From Rhodoferax lacus (GTDB lineage Bacteria; Pseudomonadota; Gammaproteobacteria; Burkholderiales; Burkholderiaceae_C), in assembly GCF_003415675.1 (NCBI RefSeq), contig NZ_QFZK01000010.1:1-64000 (forward strand): a stretch of DNA of 64,000 bases, in the 5' to 3' direction. Both the position numbers and the translations under genes were made by a program. Positions 56,079 to 64,000 of the stretch are shown here, in pieces. Positions within the stretch are counted from its first letter, which is position 1; each line of letters begins with the position of its first letter. Below the pieces are notes generated by a model. It did not search any database, was not told the DNA's origin, and saw nothing but the letters and a program-made list of their open reading frames with translations.

Positions 56079-56951
56079 ATGCACTTTGACACCATCGTGT
56101 TTTCCGGTGGCGGCAACCGCTGCTTCTGGCAGGCCGGGTTCTGGTCGGTTATTGAGTCGGCCATGCAATTGCGCCCATTGCGCGTGACAGCCGTCAGCGC
56201 CGGCGCAGCCATGGCCTGCGTGCTGTTTGCCGGCACCTTCGAGAGCGGCTTTGAAGGCCACAAACGCGCCGTGCTGCGCAATCCCTACAACCTGTATGTG
56301 CGCAACCTGCTAAAGGCCAAACCCGTGTTTCCGCATGGTGCCATGTACCGCGCCGCTATTCTGGCCAGCATCAACGCTGCGGCCCTGGAACGTTTGCACC
56401 AGGGCCCGGACATCCAGATTGTGGTTGCCCGTCCACCGGCCTGGGCGCCAGGGCGCCTGGCCGTGGTGCTGGGTGCTGTCAGCGCCGGTGTGGATGCCTT
56501 GAACAGCCACAAGCTGGAGGCCGCTGCAGCCCGCAGGCTGGGCTTTCGGCCCGTCCATGTATCGGTGCGCGACTGCCACACCCCGCAAGAACTCGCTGAC
56601 CTGATCGTGGCCTCGTCCTGCGTACCACCGCTCACGCCCCTGATGCATGCAGACGGCATGCCCGTGTTGGATGGCGGATTGGTGGGCACCGTTCCCACCG
56701 GCCCTGACGGTCAAGCCCAGGGGCACACCCTGGTGCTGCTGACGCGGCCATTCCGTCGCCTGCAACCGCAGCCCGGAACCCTCTATGTGCAGCCCTCCAG
56801 CCCGGTGCCCGTGGGCACATGGGACTACACCGACGACAAGGCCCTGCAGGCTGCCTATGAACTCGGGCAAAGCGACGGCGCGGAATTCTTTGCCACCATC
56901 AGGGCCAGTACATCACGTGGTTCACGCCCTTGCCTCCCACATCGGTGTTGA
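56079..56951 (+). CDS. Patatin-like phospholipase
   Basis: Lipid acyl hydrolase of 290 residues. The oxyanion segment is VFSGGGNRCFWQAGF, the nucleophile serine is in AVSAGAAMA (the first Gly of GxSxG is Ala), and the Asp is in LDGGLVGTVP. The Ser-Asp dyad is therefore complete. It follows uspA by 10 nt. The 3' end overlaps the convergent small secreted protein gene by 53 nt. It could remodel membrane lipids during stress; substrate unknown. Confidence 0.85.
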   Translation: MHFDTIVFSGGGNRCFWQAGFWSVIESAMQLRPLRVTAVSAGAAMACVLFAGTFESGFEGHKRAVLRNPYNLYVRNLLKAKPVFPHGAMYRAAILASINAAALERLHQGPDIQIVVARPPAWAPGRLAVVLGAVSAGVDALNSHKLEAAAARRLGFRPVHVSVRDCHTPQELADLIVASSCVPPLTPLMHADGMPVLDGGLVGTVPTGPDGQAQGHTLVLLTRPFRRLQPQPGTLYVQPSSPVPVGTWDYTDDKALQAAYELGQSDGAEFFATIRASTSRGSRPCLPHRC

Positions 56952-57309
56952 GCACACGGGTCTTGCCCCGGTATTCGGCACGGATGCGGTAGTGGCCGGG
57001 ATGCAGCCGCACATACAGCCAGGGGCCCACGTCGGTGTAGTGCGCATCCGCTTCCTTGTGGCCTTGCCTGCGGATGCTGACCGACAGGCCCGTCAGGTAT
57101 TCGCCGGTGCGGGCCTGCGCAAAGGCCAGGTGCAGGTTGTAGTGCTTGCCGCGCTCACGCATGGCCTGCCGGTTGTCAATGCCCACGCCACCGCTCAGAT
57201 AGCCTCCGGGCTCCACATACGACAACTCTGACATCTCAGCGGCAAGCGCAGCGCTTGACGCCATACACAGCACAGCCAGAACACTCAGCAACTTCTTCCA
57301 GATTCGCAT
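56899..57309 (-). CDS. Small secreted protein of unknown function
   Basis: Protein of 136 residues with a clear signal peptide (MRIWKKLLSVLAVLCMASSA, cleavage after ALA). The mature part is beta-rich (YVEPGGYLSGGVGIDN, GPWLYVRLHPGHYRIRAEYR), which suggests a small periplasmic beta-sandwich. GGAGA precedes ATG 57309. The palindromic site 57366-57379 lies 56 nt upstream. The gene is divergent from the NHL lipoprotein gene. Its last 53 nt overlap the patatin gene. Family not recognised. Confidence 0.75.
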   Translation of the reverse strand: MRIWKKLLSVLAVLCMASSAALAAEMSELSYVEPGGYLSGGVGIDNRQAMRERGKHYNLHLAFAQARTGEYLTGLSVSIRRQGHKEADAHYTDVGPWLYVRLHPGHYRIRAEYRGKTRVLNTDVGGKGVNHVMYWP

Positions 57310-57365
57310 GGTCTTCTCCAAGTTTGGTGGACCTTGCAAATATAGGAATTGAACCCATTGCGCGA

Positions 57366-57379
57366 TTGCGCTTTCGCAA
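57366..57379 (-). promoter_or_regulatory. TTGCG-N4-CGCAA-type site before the secreted protein
   Basis: TTGCG-CTTT-CGCAA, perfect arms. It is 56 nt upstream of the secreted protein start on the minus strand, and TATATT (minus, 57339-57344) begins 28.5 nt from the centre, a good -10. The lipoprotein gene on the other side starts 118 nt away. Confidence 0.7.
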
Positions 57380-57497
57380 TCCTTCGAGCAATCGGCGCTT
57401 CAAACTGCATTGCCTGTGGCCAAGGTATTCATTGCAGGAAGCACCTTGGCGCTGCGTCCCGAAGCATTTCTACAAGTACAAAAATTCGGAGATTCCC

Positions 57498-59117
57498 ATG
57501 CAATCGATGCAAACCTTTCAGGGCCGGTGTGTCCGGCAAGTGGTCGTCCGTACGCAGGTTCTTTCCAGTGTTCTCGCCATGTGTCTCTTGTTGCTGAGCG
57601 CCTGCGGTGGGCGCAATGACAGTGGCGCTGGCAGTGACTTCACAGCCGGCGCAGCCGGTGCCAGCACCTTGAGCCTGGGCGGCACGGTGTCGGGGCTGGT
57701 GGCCAACAACCCGCTGGTTCTGGTCAACAATGCCGACGCCAGCACGGCCCTGACCGTGCCCGGCAACGGAGCCTTCACCTTTGCCCAGCGCTATGCAAAT
57801 GGTGCGGCCTACAACGTCACGGTGCGCACGCAACCTGCTACGCAGAACTGCACGGTTGTCAACGGGTCTGGCACATTGCCTTTCACAACAGGCCCGCGTG
57901 TCACGTGCCTGGGGCTGGGCAAGCTTCCATCGGGAACACTGTTTGCCACCGTGGCCGCTGCAGCGTTGCCGGCCAGCGTAACGGTCAGCACCGTTGCGGG
58001 TGATGCCAGTGACACCACGCATGTATTCAAGGGCGGTTTGCCTTCAGGCAGCATATTGAGCAGCCCCCACTTTTTGGCAACGGATGGAACCCATCTGTAT
58101 CTGACAGAAGGTGAGGCAAACGCGATCCGCAAAATCAGTCTGTCGGACTATTCCACCAGCAATTTTCTGGATGGTGGAGTCAGTGGCTTCGCCGACGACG
58201 CGGCCGGTTCGGGCGGTGCCAAGTTCAACGATCTGGAAGGCATCGTCACCGATGGAAAATATCTGTACGTCGGCGACATGTACAACTGCGCCATACGCAA
58301 GATAGAAATATCCACAAAGAAAGTGACCACGATCGCAGGCCAGGGCGGCATCTGTCGCAGCGGAACGACGTGGGCTGACGGCAAGGGTACCGATATCACT
58401 CTGGGCGCAAGTCCACCACCGACGGATAACACCAACACCCTATTCAACCTGCGGGCCCTGGCCTTGTCGGATGATGGAAAGACGCTGTATTTTGGTGACC
58501 TGAACCTGTTGCGCAAACTCGACTTGGCAACGGGCATGGTGACCACGATTCTGGGAAGGTTGGGAGAGAACGGCGTCATAGGCAATGCGGATGGAAGCTT
58601 TGCCACTGCCTTCATCAAACGGATCATCCTGAGCATCGCCGTCAATGGCAACAACCTGTATATGCTGACCGGCACCCTGGACCACACGCTGCGCAAAGTG
58701 GACTTGGCAGCACAGACGGTCAGCACGCTGGAGTTGTTCTATGCTGAAGACGACGGCAGCCATGACCAGTTCGATACGGACAACAAGGCCTTGTTAGACA
58801 GCATCCAGGCCAGCAATCCCAATTTCAAACCGTTTAGGGTGCGTTATGGACTCTCCCTGTCCACGTCCCTGGTGACGGACGGAACCTATATATATATTTC
58901 CGCGCTGGCAGCCAACCAAGTGGCCCGCATCCGTGCGGATGGCACGGACAACGGAATCCCCACGCCGCTTGTGAACCCAAGCCAGGCGTATGACTATACC
59001 GACGGCCTGGGTGGTCAGGCGCACCTCAAATACCCCTTGGGTATAACGTCTGACGGCAAATACCTGTACCTTGTGGACAAGTGGAGCTACACCGTGCGCA
59101 AGATAGCCCCGAACTAA
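57498..59117 (+). CDS. NHL-repeat lipoprotein
   Basis: Exported lipoprotein of 539 residues. The signal peptide ends in the lipobox LLLSACGG. After a carboxypeptidase-regulatory-like region (LGGTVSGLVANNPLVLVNN) come several propeller-type repeats: LATDGTHLYLTEGEANAIRK, VTDGKYLYVGDMYNCAIRKI, TSDGKYLYLVDKWSYTVRKI. These resemble NHL/SMP-30 repeats that form a beta-propeller. The true start is ATG 57498; upstream frame is not supported. It is likely anchored in the outer membrane with a periplasmic or surface propeller. Function unknown. Confidence 0.82.
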   Translation: MQSMQTFQGRCVRQVVVRTQVLSSVLAMCLLLLSACGGRNDSGAGSDFTAGAAGASTLSLGGTVSGLVANNPLVLVNNADASTALTVPGNGAFTFAQRYANGAAYNVTVRTQPATQNCTVVNGSGTLPFTTGPRVTCLGLGKLPSGTLFATVAAAALPASVTVSTVAGDASDTTHVFKGGLPSGSILSSPHFLATDGTHLYLTEGEANAIRKISLSDYSTSNFLDGGVSGFADDAAGSGGAKFNDLEGIVTDGKYLYVGDMYNCAIRKIEISTKKVTTIAGQGGICRSGTTWADGKGTDITLGASPPPTDNTNTLFNLRALALSDDGKTLYFGDLNLLRKLDLATGMVTTILGRLGENGVIGNADGSFATAFIKRIILSIAVNGNNLYMLTGTLDHTLRKVDLAAQTVSTLELFYAEDDGSHDQFDTDNKALLDSIQASNPNFKPFRVRYGLSLSTSLVTDGTYIYISALAANQVARIRADGTDNGIPTPLVNPSQAYDYTDGLGGQAHLKYPLGITSDGKYLYLVDKWSYTVRKIAPN

Positions 59118-59135
59118 AAGGCAATACGCGCGTCC

Positions 59136-60863
59136 ATGCCCATTGCCAACGCCGACGTGGTGGCGGTCTTCACGGAAATTGCCGACCTGCTGGAGATTGA
59201 AAACGCCAACCCGTTCCGCGTGCGCGCCTACCGCAATGCCGCGCGCATGTTGGGTGAGTTGGGGCGGGATGTCAGCACCATGGTGGCCGAGCCTGAGAGT
59301 CTGGACGCCTTGCCCGGCATTGGGCCGGACTTGGCGGCTAAGATTGTGGAGATCGTGGCCACCGGAAGCTGCGCCTTGCTGGAGCGGCTGCGCCAGGAGT
59401 TGCCGGTTGGCCTGTCTGAGTTGTTGAAGATACCAGGCTTGGGCCCCAGGCGCGTGCGCCTGCTGCACCAGGAGCTGGGCATTGCAACACTGGCCCAGCT
59501 GCGCCAGGCGGCGCAAGAGAAACGCGTGCAGACGGTGCACGGTTTTGGAAGCCGCAGCGAACAACGCATTCTGGAGGCCACCAACACCCTGCTGCTGGAG
59601 GCACCGCGTTACAAGCACGCCGATCTGGAGCCGCAGGCCCAGGCCCTGTTGGCCGATCTGGCCAGCCTGCCGGGTGTGCACACGGCCTTGGCCGCAGGCA
59701 GCTTGCGCCGGGGCCGAGAGACGGTGGGCGATATCGACCTGTTGGTCACCTGCGATGCGCCGCGTGCCGTCATGGACCATCTGGCTGAGGGGCCTGAGGT
59801 GCAGCGCGTGCTGCAAAAAGGCATCACCCGCTGCAGCGTGGTGCTCAAGCGCGGCGTGCAGGTGGACCTGCGGGCCGTGGCACCCGTCAGCCTGGGGGCG
59901 GCGTCGCTGTACTTCACTGGCTCCAAGGCACACAACATCGCGCTGCGCCAACGGGCGCAGGAGCAGGGCCTCAAGCTCAACGAATATGGCCTCTACCGGG
60001 GCCGCCAGCGCGTGGCAGGCGACAGCGAGGCGGCTGTCTATGCCGCGCTGGGCCTGCCGTACATCGAGCCTGAATTGCGCGAGGACCGTGGTGAAATCGC
60101 CGCGGCCGCTGCCGGCACGTTGCCCCGTCTGGTGCAGCGGTCCGACCTGCAGGGCGACCTGCACGCGCACACCAAAGACAGTGATGGCCACGACGGCCTG
60201 CAGGCCATGGCCGAGGCCGCACGCGCCCAGGGCCTGCACTACCTGGCCATCACCGACCACTCCAAACGCCTGGCCCTGTTGCATGGGCTGGATGCTGACG
60301 CCCTGTCCCGGCAGATCGACCGCATCGATGCGGTCAACGCGGGTCTGCGGGACTTTGTGCTGCTCAAGGGCGTGGAGGTAGACATTCTGGAAGACGGCAG
60401 CCTGGACCTGCCGCAAGCCGTGCTGCGCCGGCTCGACTTGGTGGTGGGTGCCATCCACAGCGGCTTTGGTCTGAGCCGAGCGCAGCAGACCCAGCGCCTG
60501 CTGCGCGCCATGGACAGCCCCTGCTTCAGTCTGCTGGCGCACCCCTCAGGGCGGCTGATCAATGAGCGCCAGGCCTGTGACCTGGACCTGGCCCAGGTGA
60601 TACGCAAGGCGGCTGAGCGCGGCTGCTTTCTGGAACTCAACGCCCACCCCGCGCGCCTGGACCTGGATGACACGGCCTGCCGCATGGCCAAGGACGCGGG
60701 TGTGCTGGTCAGCATCAATTCCGATGCACACAGCCATCTTCAGTTCGACAACCTGCGCCATGGCATCAGCCAGGCCCGGCGCGGCTGGCTGGAGGCCAGC
60801 GACGTGCTCAACACCCGCACCCTGGAACAGTTGCGCCCCTTGCTCAAGCGCACCATGGGCTGA
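59136..60863 (+). CDS. polX: Family X DNA polymerase with PHP domain
   Basis: DNA repair polymerase of 575 residues. An N-terminal 8-kDa and HhH region (ENANPFRVRAYRNAARML, LLKIPGLGPRRVRLLHQELG) precedes the polymerase-beta-like palm with GSLRRGRETVGDIDLLVTCD and QVDLRAVAP, which supply three catalytic Asp. The C-terminal PHP domain (DLHAHTKDSDGHDGLQAM, AHPSGRLIN, SINSDAHSH) acts as 3'-5' exonuclease or AP endonuclease in the family. The order and length are typical. It follows the lipoprotein gene by 18 nt and is convergent with the BON gene. Confidence 0.94.
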   Translation: MPIANADVVAVFTEIADLLEIENANPFRVRAYRNAARMLGELGRDVSTMVAEPESLDALPGIGPDLAAKIVEIVATGSCALLERLRQELPVGLSELLKIPGLGPRRVRLLHQELGIATLAQLRQAAQEKRVQTVHGFGSRSEQRILEATNTLLLEAPRYKHADLEPQAQALLADLASLPGVHTALAAGSLRRGRETVGDIDLLVTCDAPRAVMDHLAEGPEVQRVLQKGITRCSVVLKRGVQVDLRAVAPVSLGAASLYFTGSKAHNIALRQRAQEQGLKLNEYGLYRGRQRVAGDSEAAVYAALGLPYIEPELREDRGEIAAAAAGTLPRLVQRSDLQGDLHAHTKDSDGHDGLQAMAEAARAQGLHYLAITDHSKRLALLHGLDADALSRQIDRIDAVNAGLRDFVLLKGVEVDILEDGSLDLPQAVLRRLDLVVGAIHSGFGLSRAQQTQRLLRAMDSPCFSLLAHPSGRLINERQACDLDLAQVIRKAAERGCFLELNAHPARLDLDDTACRMAKDAGVLVSINSDAHSHLQFDNLRHGISQARRGWLEASDVLNTRTLEQLRPLLKRTMG

Positions 60864-60898
60864 GGCCCGCCATGCGTTCAAAAAAATGCCCTCTGTCC

Positions 60899-61552
60899 TC
60901 AGGGCCGCACCGTCAATTCGTTGACCACGCTGCTGATGCCCGGTGCCGACCACACGGCGCCGAACACGGCGGCGCGCTCGGGCCATGAATCCACCTTGCC
61001 ATGCAGGGTGGCTACCGAGCCTTTCACCTCCACCGTGATGTCCTTGGCCTCGCGCTGGGCGTGGCGGGTCAGGGCGTCGCGGATACGCATGGCCACATCA
61101 CTGGCGGGCACGGCCGATTTCAGGCTGATGGTGTTGCTCACGCCCACCACCCCGGTCAGCGCCCGTACGGCTTTGGCGGCGGCCTGGCGCTGGTAGTCCC
61201 AGTCCACCTCGCCCTTGAGCGTGACCCAGCCCTTTTCCACCCGCACCTGGATGCGGTCCGCCGGGATCTGGGTGTGCCACTGGAAGGCGGCCTCGGCCGC
61301 AGCGGCAATCTCGGTGTCGTTGCGCTTGTGGTTGGGTGCCAGCCTCACATCCATCTCCACTGCCAGGGCCTTGACGCCCTGCACCCGCCCCGCGGCTTTT
61401 TCGATGGCGAACTTCTCGGCATAGGTGTCCAGGTGCCCGGTCAGAGTGACCACGCCGTCCTTCACGGCAACGCCCACCTGGGCTGCATGGATGGCCGGGT
61501 CCCATGCCAGTTCCCGGCTGATGTCCGCCTTCAACATATCGTCACTCTTCAT
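60899..61552 (-). CDS. Triple BON-domain protein (OsmY-like)
   Basis: Protein of 217 residues with three BON domains of about 65 residues: VGVAVKDGVVTLTGHLDTYA, IQVRVEKGWVTLKGEVDWDY and DITVEVKGSVATLHGKVDSW mark each. BON domains bind membranes or other surfaces, and OsmY-type members are induced by osmotic or general stress. No signal peptide is visible, so it may be cytoplasmic. AGGAG precedes the ATG. The perfect palindrome at 61616-61629 is 63 nt upstream. Confidence 0.9.
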   Translation of the reverse strand: MKSDDMLKADISRELAWDPAIHAAQVGVAVKDGVVTLTGHLDTYAEKFAIEKAAGRVQGVKALAVEMDVRLAPNHKRNDTEIAAAAEAAFQWHTQIPADRIQVRVEKGWVTLKGEVDWDYQRQAAAKAVRALTGVVGVSNTISLKSAVPASDVAMRIRDALTRHAQREAKDITVEVKGSVATLHGKVDSWPERAAVFGAVWSAPGISSVVNELTVRP

Positions 61553-61615
61553 GGTGTTCTCCTTTTTCAGATCGTAGGGCCCAGGGCATCCTAGGATTGG
61601 CGGCTGGGCAACCCA

Positions 61616-61629
61616 TTGCGATATCGCAA
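61616..61629 (-). promoter_or_regulatory. TTGCG-N4-CGCAA-type site before the BON gene
   Basis: TTGCG-ATAT-CGCAA, a perfect 14-bp palindrome, 63 nt before the BON start on the minus strand. TAGGAT (minus, 61588-61593) begins 29.5 nt from the centre. The XRE gene on the other side starts 151 nt away. Confidence 0.75.
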
Positions 61630-61780
61630 CCGGCGCCCCGTGGGGGGCTCAGCCAGCCCACGGGCAAGTTCTTGGCCAAAGTGTGTGATTGGGTGTACAT
61701 TGCCCCGAAATTAATCGGGTGGCCTCAACTGACGCTGCCGCTTGACCCAGGGGGAACGGCCATGACGGCAAGTCAACATC

Positions 61781-62077
61781 ATGGATAAAAAGTACCTTGC
61801 GGCACTTGGCCAGCAGGTGCGATCGCACAGGCGCGCTGCCGCCATGACACAGACCGACCTGGCCTCGGTCTGCGGCATCAACCGGGTCTATGTGTGCCGG
61901 ATTGAACGCGGCACGGCCAACCCGTCGGTGGCACTGGTGCAAGACCTGGCGCAGGCCCTGCACATCGACATTGCCACGCTGATGATCGAGGTGCGCTCCA
62001 GGTCTGAGGCGTCCTTCCCCAGCCCCCTTAAAACTGATAGCCCAAGCCCAGCAAGCCCTGCGTACCCGAAGACTTGA
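61781..62077 (+). CDS. XRE-family transcriptional regulator (second copy)
   Basis: Protein of 98 residues. HTH: LGQQVRSHRRAAAMTQTDLA and GINRVYVCRIERGTANPSVA, similar to the 50143 protein (both have a TQxxLA helix, a RxYxxRIExG recognition helix and ANP). The C-terminal 25 residues are Ser/Pro-rich and overlap the end of the convergent outer-membrane gene by 50 nt. It is divergent from the BON gene, whose promoter palindrome lies between them. It is a candidate regulator of the nearby stress genes, but no direct evidence links it to the palindromes. Confidence 0.82.
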   Translation: MDKKYLAALGQQVRSHRRAAAMTQTDLASVCGINRVYVCRIERGTANPSVALVQDLAQALHIDIATLMIEVRSRSEASFPSPLKTDSPSPASPAYPKT

Positions 62078-62639
62078 AACTGTTGGACTGGCCGGGCAGG
62101 TTGGTGCTGCTGTAGAACACCTGCTTGACCTCGGCCTGCAGGTAGATGTGTTTGTCAACGAAGGAGCGCAATCCCAGGCCGTAGCCAGCGCCCTCGATGT
62201 ACTGGTCGGCACTTCCGGTGCTGGCATCAAAGTGCATGCTGGCGCCCTCATAGCCTACCTTCAGGTAGGCCAGCGTGCGGTCAAAGAGCTTGAGCCCTGG
62301 CTCCATATAGACGGAAAAGGCGGTGCGCCGTTTCAATGCCGCAAATCCCGCCGTGGTGTTGGCATTGCCCCCTGCGATATCGGTCAGGTTGAGGGTGGCT
62401 CCCAATGAGAATATGGCCGTGCCACCTGCGGGCCAGCCCCACGCACCCTGGATGCCCAGCCCCTGCGAAGTCCAGCCCAGGCCATTGATCTGGTTGTCAC
62501 CCACGCCCAACTCGGTGGTGCCTGAATCCAGCCCCACATTGAGGCCCAGGCTCAAGCCTTCGAACGGGGTCTTCTGGGCAAAGGCCGGCGCACTCACCAG
62601 GCTGGCCGCGAGCAACACGAGAGGGGTGATTCGCTGCAT
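62028..62639 (-). CDS. Outer-membrane beta-barrel protein
   Basis: Exported protein of 203 residues with signal peptide (LVLLAASLVSAPAFAQ). Alternating strands such as FSVYMEPGLKLFDRTLAYLK and the end GLLGLGYQF with a terminal aromatic residue fit a small porin-like eight-strand barrel. GGAG precedes the ATG. The perfect palindrome 62717-62730 is 77 nt upstream, between it and the divergent hsp20-2 gene. The function is unknown; it could be an OmpW/OmpA-like stress porin. Confidence 0.8.
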   Translation of the reverse strand: MQRITPLVLLAASLVSAPAFAQKTPFEGLSLGLNVGLDSGTTELGVGDNQINGLGWTSQGLGIQGAWGWPAGGTAIFSLGATLNLTDIAGGNANTTAGFAALKRRTAFSVYMEPGLKLFDRTLAYLKVGYEGASMHFDASTGSADQYIEGAGYGLGLRSFVDKHIYLQAEVKQVFYSSTNLPGQSNSFKSSGTQGLLGLGYQF

Positions 62640-62716
62640 GGCGGGTCTCCTTTTGTGAAGGCCGCAGCGGGACGCACGGCCTGCAAAAAGTGTCTGTTTG
62701 CGAAGACCTTTTCCGC

Positions 62717-62730
62717 TTGCGAATTCGCAA
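62717..62730 (+). promoter_or_regulatory. TTGCG-N4-CGCAA-type site before hsp20-2
   Basis: TTGCG-AATT-CGCAA, a perfect 14-bp palindrome, 80 nt before hsp20-2 and 77 nt before the divergent outer-membrane gene. TAGATT at 62752-62757 begins 28.5 nt from the centre on the plus strand. Confidence 0.75.
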
Positions 62731-62810
62731 TGGCAGCGTTCCCTGGCGCACTAGATTCATGCAGCGCTTTGCATGGTGCAAAGCCAGTTCAACCCACCAG
62801 GAGTTTCATC

Positions 62811-63239
62811 ATGAATGGTCTTCGTGTTTCCGATCCGCTGTTCGTCACACCGCTGGAGTCCGTGGTGCGCCGCTTCCTGTCGTCGTCGCTGTTTGATTCG
62901 GAGCTGGTCACCTTGCGCATGCCCGTGGACATCCTGGAGCGCGATGGCATGTATGCCGTCAAGGCCGACCTGCCGGGCCTCAAAAAAGACGATATCAATG
63001 TACGCATAGAAGGAAACCAGGTGCAGATTGAAGTGCGCGAAAGCCCGGACACAGCCGCCCCCACCAACGGTGACAAGGTGCTGCGCCAAGAGCGCAACCA
63101 CGCCGCCATCAGCCGCACCTTCAGCATGGCCGATGACATTGACGACACCCAGGTGAAGGCCTCGTATGTCGATGGCGTGCTGCAGCTGGAGTTGCCCAAG
63201 AAGGCCTCGTCCGCTGCTCGCAAGATTGCCATCCAGTAG
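62811..63239 (+). CDS. Small heat-shock protein Hsp20 (second copy)
   Basis: Holdase chaperone of 142 residues. The alpha-crystallin domain shows [53 protein letters not shown] and [12 protein letters not shown], ending in KIAIQ as in the first copy. The N-terminal arm ([20 protein letters not shown]) is shorter than that of the 51754 protein. AGGAG precedes ATG 62811; upstream frame is unsupported. It is followed 10 nt later by an ABC ATPase gene. Confidence 0.92.
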   Translation: MNGLRVSDPLFVTPLESVVRRFLSSSLFDSELVTLRMPVDILERDGMYAVKADLPGLKKDDINVRIEGNQVQIEVRESPDTAAPTNGDKVLRQERNHAAISRTFSMADDIDDTQVKASYVDGVLQLELPKKASSAARKIAIQ

Positions 63240-63249
63240 GGTTGCCGGC

Positions 63250-63981
<732 letters not shown>

Positions 63982-64000
63982 CAGCCAAAGCAGCGAAACG

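Noticed and set aside
61703-61722. Small dyad CCCGA-AATTAA-TCGGG before the second XRE gene as an operator
   Set aside because: Arms of 5 bp only, single occurrence, no relation to other sites.

Overview
The window looks like a chromosomal segment of a high-GC betaproteobacterium, most likely a Comamonadaceae-type Burkholderiales. That is an inference from protein style, codon use and the tes-like steroid gene set; no rRNA or tRNA is present to confirm it. No tRNA, rRNA, CRISPR array or prophage was seen.

Layout. (1) 1-889: right end of an IS1182-type insertion sequence. (2) 1.2-7.5 kb, minus strand: a compact operon with order MFS transporter, glycerate 2-kinase (TtuD/MOFRL), pyruvate kinase, enolase, LysR regulator. 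Together the enzymes convert imported glycerate (or a tartrate/hydroxypyruvate-derived precursor) to 2-phosphoglycerate, phosphoenolpyruvate and pyruvate. The enolase frame is broken by one extra G in a G8 run. (3) 8.2-45.7 kb: a large steroid or bile-acid catabolic region. It holds two side-chain modules made of acyl-CoA dehydrogenase pairs, MaoC hydratases, DUF35/OB-fold partners, thiolase-like aldolases and CoA ligases. It also holds a DUF1329/DUF1302/YCF48-like/RND envelope transport set, the 9,10-seco hydroxylase pair, the hydrolase-hydratase-aldolase-aldehyde dehydrogenase series that ends ring A cleavage, two FAD ketosteroid dehydrogenases, a 3beta/17beta-hydroxysteroid dehydrogenase, a KshB-like reductase and a FadD3-like ligase. 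The extradiol dioxygenase and the Rieske 9alpha-hydroxylase (KshA) are not in the window. (4) 45.7-51.7 kb: a remnant zone (LysR tail joined to an alcohol dehydrogenase tail), small hypothetical genes, a Pat-like acyl-CoA synthetase/GNAT fusion, an XRE regulator and a PaaK-like ligase. (5) 51.7-64 kb: a stress and envelope region with two Hsp20 genes, a CheB-CheR-PAS fusion, UspA, patatin, a BON protein, an NHL lipoprotein, DNA polymerase X, a second XRE regulator, an outer-membrane protein and an ABC ATPase.

The two least expected signals are regulatory. In the steroid region six sites match TAGTCC-N4-GGACGATG. They lie in all three divergent promoter regions and before the DUF1329/DUF1302 genes, with a -10-like hexamer about 30 nt from most site centres. 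In the stress region five sites match TTGCG-N4-CGCAA before hsp20-1, uspA, a secreted protein, the BON gene and hsp20-2, with -10-like hexamers 28.5-29.5 nt from each centre. Both layouts fit activators bound near -41. Neither regulator can be identified from this window.
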